Positions 10,801 through 19,867 of a stretch of 20,212 nucleotides of DNA are shown here, in pieces. How positions within the stretch are numbered: the stretch's first letter is position 1; each line of letters begins with the position of its first letter. The DNA is taken from positions 1-20,212 of the forward strand of contig JADGKB010000179.1 in assembly GCA_027604185.1 (NCBI GenBank). The letters are read 5' to 3'. Under the pieces are notes generated by a model. The model was not told the DNA's origin. It was given only the letters and a program-made list of their open reading frames with translations, and made no database searches. The stretch comes from Boothiomyces macroporosus. Taxonomy: Eukaryota > Chytridiomycota > Chytridiomycetes > Rhizophydiales > Terramycetaceae. A program made the position numbers and the translations under genes.

Positions 10801-11380
10801 ACTTGTTCTCCGCAATTACTTTATATTGGATTTGAGTTTCCCCAAGAAATAGCTTTTCAGGATTTCCAATTTTCTCGATTACTGTTTGGCTATTTATAGG
10901 AACTAATTTGCATTCGAAGTTTTCCATTTCTGTTGCTACATCCACAAAGTATTCCGTTTCGGTGTTGCTGAATGGAGGTACTAGACTCAATCCTTCAGGA
11001 ATGATTAATTCTTTTAATGTTACATCTGATTCTAATTATGCATTAATTTTAGGATTCTTACCAGTGGGACGATATACATTTATCTGATATGTCGATTTCG
11101 AACCATCAGGTGCATCAACAGCAATTTCAATCAAGTTGCTCCCATAAATTATTTGAACTAGACCGTCCTTATTCATTTTTTGCACCTGAGCGAATGCATC
11201 TGCCTCTGAACAGGTCGTTTTTACTGTTACATCTATTTTTAAAAATTGTTCACTTTCCACTTTAGATTCGACCACAGCATTGTACACTTTTGTCCCTTTT
11301 ACGAATGAAGGAGTGAGAGTTATGGGCTTTGTAGAAAGCTTGGAGCTAATCGCCAATGACTTTAGTGAAGAATCGTTCAT
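7823..11380 (-). CDS. Cadherin-like beta-sandwich / RING / TRAF-type zinc finger / TPR protein
   Basis: Spliced product 1154 aa, function unknown. Residues 1-106 and 107-195 each match the pattern of the cadherin-like beta-sandwich family (Pfam Cadherin-like, PF12733): SLKSLAISS ... GSNLIEIAVDAPDGS..YQINV and VTLKELIIPEGLSLVPPF ... TEYFVDV ... ATYTITLRK. A RING finger follows at 211-257: C-x2-C (211, 214), C227, H229, C232, C235, C254, C257. Cys/His-rich TRAF-like fingers span about 280-355. A helical region leads to TPR-like repeats, interrupted by a Ser/Lys-rich linker (about 870-963). The C-terminal block has YYKEVIDLDTHFLDAYIELA and ends FFKSKFWV. Introns: 11032-11061 (30 nt), 10746-10764 (19), 9701-9723 (23) and 9516-9536 (21). 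The RING suggests E3 ubiquitin ligase activity (inference). No signal peptide or membrane helix is obvious, so it is probably intracellular. Start 11380 follows an in-frame stop. Confidence 0.85.
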
Positions 11381-11501
11381 TTATATTTTGGAAACAATAG
11401 GTTCGCCTCTCAACAAAGTTGACATATATCCAGTCAAAACTATTCGAAATAAAGTAACTCAATTATAATTGATAAATGAAAACGTTTAAAATTTAGAAAA
11501 A

Positions 11502-13249
11502 TTATAATAATTGTTTTTCGAGCCCATCACATATTCTCATCAATTCCTCATTCTCAGCAATTTTCCCTGCTAAATTTCGTTCGAGAGTAGTGTTTTGGCA
11601 CTCCAATCTGGAGACTTTTGATCTTGTTGCAATTAGTTCTTTCTCATATGTTGCTCTAACCCTTGCTATTTCAACATTTGCCCTATATATTAACAAAGAA
11701 ATTCACTCTTCCAATTTTGATTCAGCATGCTGACGGAGTTTGTCAAAACGGGCATTGGCAATTGCAAGTTCCTCTTTCATTTTTTCTGAAGTATTTTTTT
11801 GATTATCGCTTAACTAGATCAACCCTACACTTACCTCTCTTAAATCAGTGAAATCCAATCTCAACTGCTTATATTTAAGTTGCTGCTCTTCCAGATCCTT
11901 CTTTTGGGTTTCAATTATCTTCAAAAATTCTGCCTTTTCATTGTGCAATTGGAGTATTTGAGTGTTTAACACTTCCTGCTCCTTTTCTTTATCAGCTACG
12001 ATAAGAATATCATTAACCTATCATAGATTTTACAGCTTTTTCCCATTCTAATAACGTCGCCTTCATGGAGCTATTCTCTTCAACCAAAATTTCATTTTTC
12101 CTATTCATATCATTCAATTCCTCCTGAGCTAAGGCAAACTCCTTTTCAAACTATATTAACTACCGAGGTTACTTTAAAAGTTAAATCTTTTTCAAGTCTG
12201 TCCAAATCGTGCTTATTATATCTGAATGCTGAGTTAGGAGATGACATTGGTTCAAAAGAGTCAAGAAGAGACATTTTTTGTTCAGTAGCAGTTGAATTGG
12301 AGGATAGCGTAATGTCTTTTGCCTTATTTACTGGATTTGGAGAGTCAAAGGACATCATCCAGTCTTTTGGGATTAGAGGATCAAACTCCAGTGTAAGTTT
12401 AGACTGCAATACGTTTTCATTCAATCCTAACCCTTCAACTGCCACAGTGACACCCTCCGATTTCGCAGAGGAATCATCCGCAGTGGTTGAAATGTCTTGC
12501 AACTTTGACAAGAATGTTTTTCGCTGTGATGGAGTGCCTACTGGTGAAACATGGGTTGAGTCTTCAGGAGAATTGTCATTTTCTTCTGTAAATGGTAATC
12601 CAACGTTTTCCAAATCTTCAATTGTTTCGTTTAGCAATTCCTCCATAAAGAAAGACCGCTCCTCCACTTCAAACGTTTTCGGTGGGGTAATTTCCTCAGC
12701 TTGAAGTGAAAATTTTGAGGTAACCATTCCGCCGATAGATAATCTGGGGGTTTTCATAATTTCATCCAGTGATGGTTGTTTTTTTGGCGTAAATCTCTTT
12801 ATGATAGGCTCTTTGCCTCCTATCTGTTCGGCGCTTAATGCAATATCATTTAAAGGTTCCTTTTGCTTGTTTCTACTTTCCTTTGGGGTTGATAAAACCA
12901 TAGACGACGCTGATCTATGTATAACCGTTTTTGGTGCGTCTTCTAGACCTGAAAACGAATTTGTCCTTTTCTTTGGTGTATTCTACGCATAAATATGAAT
13001 TAACCTTCTTGGGAGTAGTCCATGATGGCAGTATACCCCACAAACCGGACGACTGGGTCTCTTCAATCTCTTCCTTTGATTCCATGTTGTTAGAACTTGC
13101 GCTAAAATTAGTCAGAGGAATTACCCTTTGGTTGGCGTACTAATTTGCCAGCTTTTAGAATCCAACTTGAAGGATTCGGGTTCTTTTTTGTTTCTGATTT
13201 CTTTCCCAACTGATCGGAAAAGCAAAGTCCGCCTGTCCAGACTTGAGAT
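11502..13249 (-). CDS. TACC-family (Alp7-like) coiled-coil protein, 5' end unresolved
   Basis: TACC proteins bind TOG/XMAP215 microtubule polymerases and act at spindle poles and microtubule ends (S. pombe Alp7). The C-terminal 180 or so residues are continuous coiled coil. It runs from FEKEFALAQEELND to RVRATYEKELIATRSKVSRL and ends NEELMRICDGLEKQL, the TACC-domain signature. The N-terminal half is Ser/Pro-rich and low in order, with repeated TPKK/STPK basic sites. Introns: 13102-13124 (23), 12983-13004 (22), 12151-12172 (22), 11996-12017 (22), 11814-11834 (21) and 11683-11706 (24). At least 537 codons remain. The frame is open from 13249. An ATG at 13376 lies in the same frame but is separated by a TGA and a TAA that no plausible GT-AG intron removes. 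Divergent from PMT2, with about 220 bp between. Confidence 0.85.
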
Positions 13250-13467
13250 TTAAGATGAAAATAAGCGCAATCTAGGAATCTGATTTTCAAGAATCTTTCA
13301 AATTTGAGCTTTGTTCTCTAGTTGTCCAGTTTCATTCATACTTTTTTGAAATAAATAACCAAGTGGTATACTCATGCTAAAAAAGTCCTGATGACTAGCG
13401 CTGACAGACATAGAACTAGAGCTGGTTTTGTAGGACAAGTAGAGCCGTCAAAGAATTTGCTTTTTGC

Positions 13468-15966
13468 ATGTCATCTGTAAAGCACCGCAAAAAAGACAAG
13501 AATCACTCTAAAAGGGATTCATCAGTAGCATCTAGAGAACAAAGTCCTGTAAAGGAAGATTCACCAACTCCAAGACTTCTCACCCCGCCTCCAAAGTTAT
13601 CAACGCAGGATCAATCCAAGGAAAAGATTGCACCAGAAAAGGAGGTTCCAAAAGCGATAGAACCAACCAAAAGTAACGAGTTTGCGTACAAAATTGCATT
13701 TTATATTGTAACACTGCTAGCAATTATTACACGTTCTTGGATGATTCACCATCCTGGGGAAGTTGTTTTTGACGAAGTTCATTTTGGAAAGTTTGCCTCC
13801 TATTACTTACGAGGAGAGTACTATTTTGATGTTCATCCACCGCTTGGAAAGTTATTGATCGCTTTAATTGGAAAGTTAGTTGGCTATAATGGACATTTCT
13901 TGTTTGAAAATATTGGTGATAATTATTCAGAAAATAATGTTCCATATATCGCTTTACGCTTATGGTGCGCTATCTGCGGTGCAGCAGTTGTACCTGTGGC
14001 ATTCTTGATTATGAAAGAACTTGGAGTTTCAGTAGCTGGTTGTGTCTTGGGATCGGTAATGCTAGTGTTTGGTAAATTCTAGTTAATGTAGACACTGCTT
14101 TGACAACCCAATCGAGACTAATCCTCTTGGACAGCATGCTTATGCTATTTTGTATCACTGCAATTTACTTTTGGGTAAAGTTCCAAACTGTCCGTCACAA
14201 GTATTTATTTCTAACGGTAGACCATTTACATTACAGTGGTGGTTCTGGCTATCTATGACTGGATTTGGGCTTGCACTGGTCTTGGGGTATTTTGTCTTAA
14301 CCAAAGTGTAAAATTAGTTGGTCTATTCACTGTCGCTACTGTCGGAGTGGCCACTTTATTTGATTTATGGGAAATTCTTGATATCAAAAGGAACCAGGAT
14401 GTGGTAACTTGTCATTTAGATAGAAAATCTTTTTCAAGCATTTCGCTGCTAGGGCATTGTGCTTGATTGTATTACCTCTGGTTCTGTATTTAGTTCCATT
14501 TTACATCCACTTTGCTTTATTGACTACCAGTGGACCTGGTGATGCATTCATGAGTTTAGAATTCCAAGAAACCCTCGCTGGAAATGTCAAAACCGCCGGC
14601 GCTACAGGTAATATCGATTAATCGTTAGATGTATTGTATTATTCAAATATTACAATTGCACACTCAGGTACAAATCATTTCTTGCACTCACATGAACACG
14701 TATATCCCTTGCGATATGACAACGGTCGAGTCTCGTCGAATGGACAGCAAGTTAATGCTTATGCTCATTTTGATAACAATTCTTATTGGCAAATTCTTCC
14801 AGTTGATCCTGAATATTTCCCAGAAGCAGTGGAATTGACCGATGAAGAAAAGAATAGAGATATTCGTTACCTGAGACATGAAAGTTATGTTCGCTTAAGA
14901 CATCTCACGACTGATACATATTTGACCACTCATGATGTTGCATCACCACTTACAACTACAAATATGGAGATTACCACACTAAGTTATGATAAAGCAGCTG
15001 CTCGTTACAATGACACAGTTTGGAAAATCTACATCAGCGAAGGAAAGGATAAGAAAAAGAAAATCAAGAGCAAGAAGAGCACTATAATTATTCAAAGTGC
15101 CCAATACAATGTTGCTTTGTTCACCTCAAAGGATAAATTACCAGATTGGGGCTTCAAAATGCAAGAGGTGAACGGAAATAAGAAATTGACTCAAAAGGCA
15201 AACCACTGGACGATTCAAGATGTACAGCATGAAAAGATTGTCCCTGGTAATCCAAATCTAACGCATAGAAAAAGAAAAACCAAAGACCAAACACACCATG
15301 CCATTTTTGAAAAAGTTCTTTGAACTTCAAGGACTCATGATTCATCACAATAATGCTCTCACTTCTTCCCATCCATATTCATCTTCTCCAATTACTTGGC
15401 CTTTTGTTATTCGAGGCATTTCGTTCTGGGAGAAGAAAGAAGGGGTAAAGCAAATCTATTTAATTGGTAATCCGATTGCATGGTGGTTGTCCATAATTGG
15501 CCCTCTGTTCTATTTCGCCATGTGGTTGGTGGATCGAATTTTGCTAAGAAGAGGAATTGATGATTTTGGCCCCGCTGTTAGGCAATGGTGGGACAAATCA
15601 ATTGGGTTTATGTGTATTGCATGGCTCTTGCACTGGATTCCATTTTTCTTGATGGGAAGACAATTGTTTTTGCATCACTACATGCCTGCTTACATATTTT
15701 CCACAATTGCCTTTGCTACCTTGTTTGACTTTTTGGGACGCACATTTATGAAGCCATTGTCATACATACCAAAGACCACACCTATGCTTAAATGGCACGG
15801 GGGCCAAGGTGGCACAAAGTATATGATTACTGTTATGGTGGTGATTCTTATTATAATGGGATCTTTCTACTACTTTATGCCATTTTGCTACGGAACCGGC
15901 TTCCCAGATGTTCCAACTCTAAGAACCAGAAAGTGGTTTTCTACCTGGGATTTCCAATACGCCTGA
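13468..15966 (+). CDS. PMT2: Dolichyl-phosphate-mannose-protein mannosyltransferase, PMT2 subfamily
   Basis: ER membrane enzyme moving mannose from dolichyl-phosphate-mannose to Ser/Thr of secretory proteins, usually as a heterodimer with a PMT1-type partner. Spliced 791 aa. A basic, Ser/Pro-rich cytosolic tail (1-70) precedes the first membrane helix (about 75-89). Luminal loop 1 carries the conserved Asp-Glu pair D102-E103 in [17 protein letters not shown], then [13 protein letters not shown] and FENIGDNY. Membrane helices and the loop [18 protein letters not shown] follow. A MIR domain (about 355-520) has [30 protein letters not shown] and C-terminal helices with HYMPAYIF close the protein. 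PYY-like DEVHFGKF and HPPLGK place it in PMT2, not PMT1 or PMT4. Introns: 14072-14091, 14201-14220, 14287-14306 and 14404-14423 (20 each), 14608-14628 (21) and 15247-15268 (22). Confidence 0.95.
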
Positions 15967-16040
15967 ATAAGCAATAAATCTTTATGATTGGAATTTGGCT
16001 GTTTTAAGATTGCAATTTTTTAACTTGATTTTTTCCGTTC

Positions 16041-17519
16041 ATGGCGAAACGCAACCACAGACACTCAGAAGAGGAACCGCTATTACCAACCACTAACGGA
16101 GGAACAATTACATCCAACTCTCCCGTGCAGAAGAAAGAACAACAAAGACTACCGAAAAGAACAACAAAAACTTCTCAGAAGCTAACTCTATTCCCAGAAG
16201 GATTAACAGATCCCACAGATTTTGATCCAGCACTTGAAGATGAATCGCAATTACCGCATGTAACGGCCAAGACTCAAAAGGAGCAATGGTATTGTTTTTA
16301 TTAATTTAGGTTGAGTAAGTTGGAAAGGAAATGGCTTCCTCGTGTTACCGCATATTGCACTGCAAAGTATATTATTTTTAACAAGTTCATACAAGATGGA
16401 TAAGATTATGGAGCATTTGCGGATGAAAAATCACATTCATAGAGTAGCGCCAAAGAGATTTGATGAAGGTAGGTGGAATTAACCTAGTGATTTATACACC
16501 ATTTACATTTGATCCAATTATTGAGTTGGACGCCCAGCAAGCAATAATTCCCGATCTAATATCTGTTTCTGCCAGCCATGAACATTCCCATCCAGCATCC
16601 ATCCAGGAAACTGACAATTTCTTTGACCAAAACATAGATGCTTCAGGAAAGTCAATCCCGGGCGACGTATCTTATGGGGACTTGGCGAAACGAATTGCAC
16701 CAATTGGAGAAGTGCTAATATTTGATTATGGAGTCGTGGTGTTATGGGGATTTACGGAAGGTAGCTTGTTTTAATTTCAGAGGAAGAAATTAGAATATTG
16801 GAAGATATATCGCAGTTTCAAGAAGATGTTATCGGTAATTTTGCTTTTTATGTAGAAAAGGATTCTGTAGAGACGGAGCAGTTCTACTTCCATTACAACT
16901 GTATTTATTACTAACCGTAGCCTTTTACCAGCCTAGAATCTACAACGATATCATTACACTAAAGAATCCAGCAAACTTTATGCTTAAAATCACCATATCT
17001 CACGCGATTGCACAATCTGTGAAGCTTACCCTATTTGAAGGTTTAATAGAAGAAACCATTGAATCTACCAAGCACATCCCAAGAAAAATGGCGAAGGATG
17101 GTAAAATCCACATGTCTAGGATGGCCATAAATCAAAAGATTGGACAGCTGTTCATTATGAGGATTAATGTGAACTTGGTGTCTAATGTACTGGATACTCC
17201 TGAGATATTTTGGAGCGAGCCAGCACTTGAACCGCTCTATAGGGCAATAAGGGGATACTTGGAGATATCGCAAAGGTATTCGTTGTGGTTAAATTAGGGT
17301 GGAATTGCTGAATCAAAGAGTTGGAGTAATTTCAGATTTACTTGACATGCTGAAAGAGCATTTGAACTCTTCTCACGGAGAGCAGTTGGAGTGGATTGTA
17401 ATTATTCTTATCGGTAAAGAATAACTGACAAAGCCTTTGAAATTATTATTGGTATTATAACAATAGCAATCGACCTCACGTCCTACTACCAGCAAAAAGA
17501 TAAAATACCATTGCAATAA
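16041..17519 (+). CDS. RMD1: RMD1/Sif2-family DUF155 protein
   Basis: Member of the RMD1/RMND1 family (DUF155): yeast Rmd1 is needed for meiotic division, and human RMND1 supports mitochondrial translation. Spliced 438 aa, near yeast Rmd1 (402). After a hydrophilic N-terminus of about 85 residues come LERKWLPRVTAYCTA, VAPKRFDE, FDYGVVVLWGFTE, EQFYFHYN, PRIYNDIITLK, ISHAIAQSVKLTLFEGLI, INQKIGQLFIMRINVN and DTPEIFWSEPALEPLYRAIR. A coiled segment follows, then one C-terminal membrane helix (IVIILIAFEIIIGIITIAID). Eight introns: 16289-16309 (21), 16367-16385 (19), 16469-16487 (19), 16761-16780 (20), 16835-16855 (21), 16901-16920 (20), 17276-17297 (22) and 17414-17433 (20). The smallest internal exons are 45 and 54 nt. 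Only 74 bp separate it from PMT2. Assignment to RMD1 over RMD8 rests on length. Confidence 0.93.
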
Positions 17520-17571
17520 ATTGTGAATGAAGTTTAATGTTGCATGGACAAGAATTGTGGTCTTTTAAAGA

Positions 17572-17797
17572 ATGTACGTAGAGAAATTGTCACTGGATAT
17601 AATCGAAACCAAAGGTCTCTTATTAATGACACCCGATTCTCTGCAAATAATCTTCACTAAGCCTCTGGACGAAATGCTACTTCATCAATGTATTACGCCC
17701 ATATGGACTACACCTAGTAGCAAGTGCTTTTAAAGAGGGTGTTGATCTTCCTAAGTTTTTTTTCTTTTCTCAAGGTTTATATATTGATGAGGCTTAG
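17572..17797 (+). CDS. Unassigned small ORF with a possible 19-nt intron
   Basis: An open frame from ATG 17572 (MYVEKLSLDIIETKGLLL, then MTPDSLQIIFTKPLDEM) reaches a stop at 17731-17733. A GT-AG segment at 17717-17735 is 19 nt, the size class of introns here; removing it extends the frame to 17797 and 68 residues. No family is recognised. The open length is modest for AT-rich DNA and the intron lacks a clear TAAC/TAAT motif, so this is a candidate only. Confidence 0.25.
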
Positions 17798-17885
17798 CCA
17801 GCCCTAACCCTTAAAAATACTAATGTTTGTCCAATAAGAATAAGGATGTGAGTAATGAGTAATCGCGATTCAGGTAGTGGGCGGT

Positions 17886-17915
17886 ATATCGCTCACTGAT
17901 TTTGGTGAGCGATAT
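17886..17915. repeat. Perfect 11-bp inverted repeat (hairpin)
   Basis: ATATCGCTCAC at 17886-17896 and its exact reverse complement at 17905-17915 are separated by an 8-nt spacer (TGATTTTG). It lies about 370 bp downstream of the RMD1-like stop codon, in the gene-poor region. The role is unknown. Confidence 0.8.
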
Positions 17916-18369
17916 TTCACTCCCTCAAAGACTGAACGAAGAATTAGAAAAAAGGGACTTGTTACCACAATGCAGTAAACTTGAACACGTGAAGCAAATC
18001 AAAGTAAAGAGCAGCCTCCTTGACACTCTAATGTAATAAGCAACTGAAACCAAACTTCTCACTGTTGTAGATTCCAGTTGATACTGGATTCCAAGCAATA
18101 AGAGAGTACTATTTCCAAAACCGCTCTATACTCGTTCAGACAATTTCTAGGAATCGATCGCATCCAATCTGATCGACAAACATAAGTGTAATATGGTGTT
18201 TTCATGACCTCATTCTCTTTTCTTAATATATCGGGTAGATTTTACTGGCTAATATTCTTCTATTTTAACTGTTCCAACAATTCTTCATCTGATGGGCCAT
18301 CTTATATAACAATAGTTTCTTTAAATTCCCTCAACTCTTTGTTTTTCAGTTTCACACACTAAATGTCCA

Positions 18370-18549
18370 CTATGATAAGGGCAACAACAAATACAGAGAA
18401 TGCAGAGAAAAGGCGGATAAATTACCCATATATATCACCAATTTACCTTTGACAACTCTAGTTATCCGGCTAATAGTCAAGCGAACTTGATTCTGTTCTG
18501 TAACAATAAAGTCTGAATAAACATTACCTTTGGAGTCTAACTTGGTCAT
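18370..18549 (-). pseudogene. Unassigned 59-codon ORF, possibly a decayed membrane-protein gene
   Basis: ATG 18549 opens MTKLDSKGNVYSDFIV, then TEQNQVRLTISRITRVVKG, and ends at 18370. In the next frame the same strand encodes a membrane-helix-like stretch (RLFSAFSVFVVALIIVDI) followed, after a stop, by CVKLKNKELREF. A GT donor (GTAAATTGG) sits between the two parts but no AG follows within about 70 nt, so they cannot be joined by a short intron. This resembles a frameshifted remnant of a small single-span protein. It could also be chance; no family is recognised. Confidence 0.25.
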
Positions 18550-19221
18550 TGTGGGTACTGTTAGCTTGAAAAAGAATAATGTCTCTCATTCTTTTCAACC
18601 AGCTTCCGAATCACCATTACCGTGCAACTGCTTATAACAAGACCAAATCATTCCTCTTCAAACAAGATACTACATCAAGTGCTTCAATTAAAGCTGGATT
18701 CCGAAAAGATTATAATAAGAGTAATCATTGACGGTGCATCAAGCCATTTTAAACGCCATGAGAGATATTGCTAATTCCAGTTCAAACGCATACCAGCCCC
18801 ATTAATTCTTATAATTATTCAGTGGAACCATTTGCAAAGCTAAATTGCAATTAATTTCTGGAACAAATACTGCTCAAGCAGGGTGCTGTGTCGAAAACAT
18901 AGCCAAAAGATAAAACAGCACCAGGGATACGTGATTGACGACAATTTAGCTTACGCAGGTAGAAGATTATCTAAAACAATAAAGCTGCTACTTAAGAAAT
19001 CTACCACAGTATAATCGTAGCTTACAGCTTTACAATGATTGTCATTAAAGATAACCAATATCTTTTCACTTGCCTTGGTAGTTCAAATCACTCCTTGCAT
19101 TACTTGATAAACTAATATTAAAACCCAGCAATGTTTATGGATATATGATTTACGAATTAGAGTAGTCAACATCACTGCTATCCGAAATACCATTTTTGAA
19201 GTTTATAGATTTTTCAATTCT

Positions 19222-19392
19222 TTAATTTCGTTTGTCAATAGAGACTGGCGCAGCACTATCCTCTGAGACAGCGGATGGTTTATTCATAATCGCAATATGC
19301 GCATTTCGTATCACTGCATGAATTATGCAGTGGACTGCATCTATAACTCGCAAGAGACAGTCGGCAGCAGGGCTCAGGTGCTTATTGCCTTT
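19222..19392 (-). other. Open frame without ATG, possible exon
   Basis: Fifty-six codons open on the minus strand, ending at TAA 19224-19222, with segments AADCLLRVIDAVHC and IRNAHIAIMNKPSAV. It begins right after an 18-nt GT-AG segment (19393-19410) whose removal would join it to a few more open codons upstream. No start codon or family is identified; a choline-transporter-like (PNS1) resemblance was considered but is too weak to call. Confidence 0.2.
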
Positions 19393-19867
19393 CTAGTGAT
19401 TTCCCAATACGCTAGCCCATGGATTGGAATGTGATGGATCAATGCCGGTCTCGCTTCAACCAAACACCGTGATTGTCATTCGTTTGCAGGACAAATACCC
19501 GCAATCAAACAGCAACCAGGATCTCTGGATTTTTCATATTTTTAATAAATATTATTCCAATTCTATTCACCTCATTGTTGCATTGCCACATTGTAGGGCA
19601 TTGTCTAGCACGTATTGTTTGCGAAAAGTTTATTCAAATAAGCTTTGCAAAATTCGAACCTTAATAGCTCTTGCTTTATTTTTGATTATTGCTTGATCCA
19701 GAGTAAAGGAGGAGCTTGGTTATGGCTGTCTGGCTGTTTAGTCAAACCAACTGCAAGAACGTGCGAGAGGTGTATGGATCTTTATTAAATCCTTATTTAA
19801 TATCAGCAGAATCTGCAATGGCGCAGCACAGTATAAATATTGATTTCGTGCCAAGTATTTTTTCCAA

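Larger units (their letters stand above)
17520..19867. other. Gene-poor region with short unassigned open frames
   Basis: About 2.3 kb without an identifiable gene, in contrast to the packed region before it. It holds candidate short open frames (listed separately), an 11-bp perfect hairpin at 17886-17915 and an 8-bp hairpin at 19312-19332. No tRNA, rRNA, transposon terminal repeat or coding domain was recognised. It may contain decayed genes or genes with many tiny exons. Confidence 0.5.

Noticed and set aside
12297..12992. + strand ORFs opposite the TACC gene
   Set aside because: Antisense to the well-supported TACC exon at 12173-12982, with no domain features of their own.
13383..13410. 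CTGATGA and CTGA motifs resembling a box C/D snoRNA
   Set aside because: The boxes are about 10 nt apart, far too close, with no flanking terminal stem; this is the PMT2 upstream region.
19078..19100. GTAGTTCAAATCACTCC, resembling a tRNA T-loop
   Set aside because: The presumed T stem does not pair and no D or anticodon arm lies at the right distance.
19312..19332. 8-bp inverted repeat CACTGCAT/ATGCAGTG
   Set aside because: Short enough to arise by chance in this length of sequence and with no associated element.
19442..19696. ORF of about 85 codons on the + strand (starts MPVSLQPNTVIVIRLQDK)
   Set aside because: No family features, a second equally long frame overlaps it, and a competing open frame exists nearby on the minus strand; coding is not supported.
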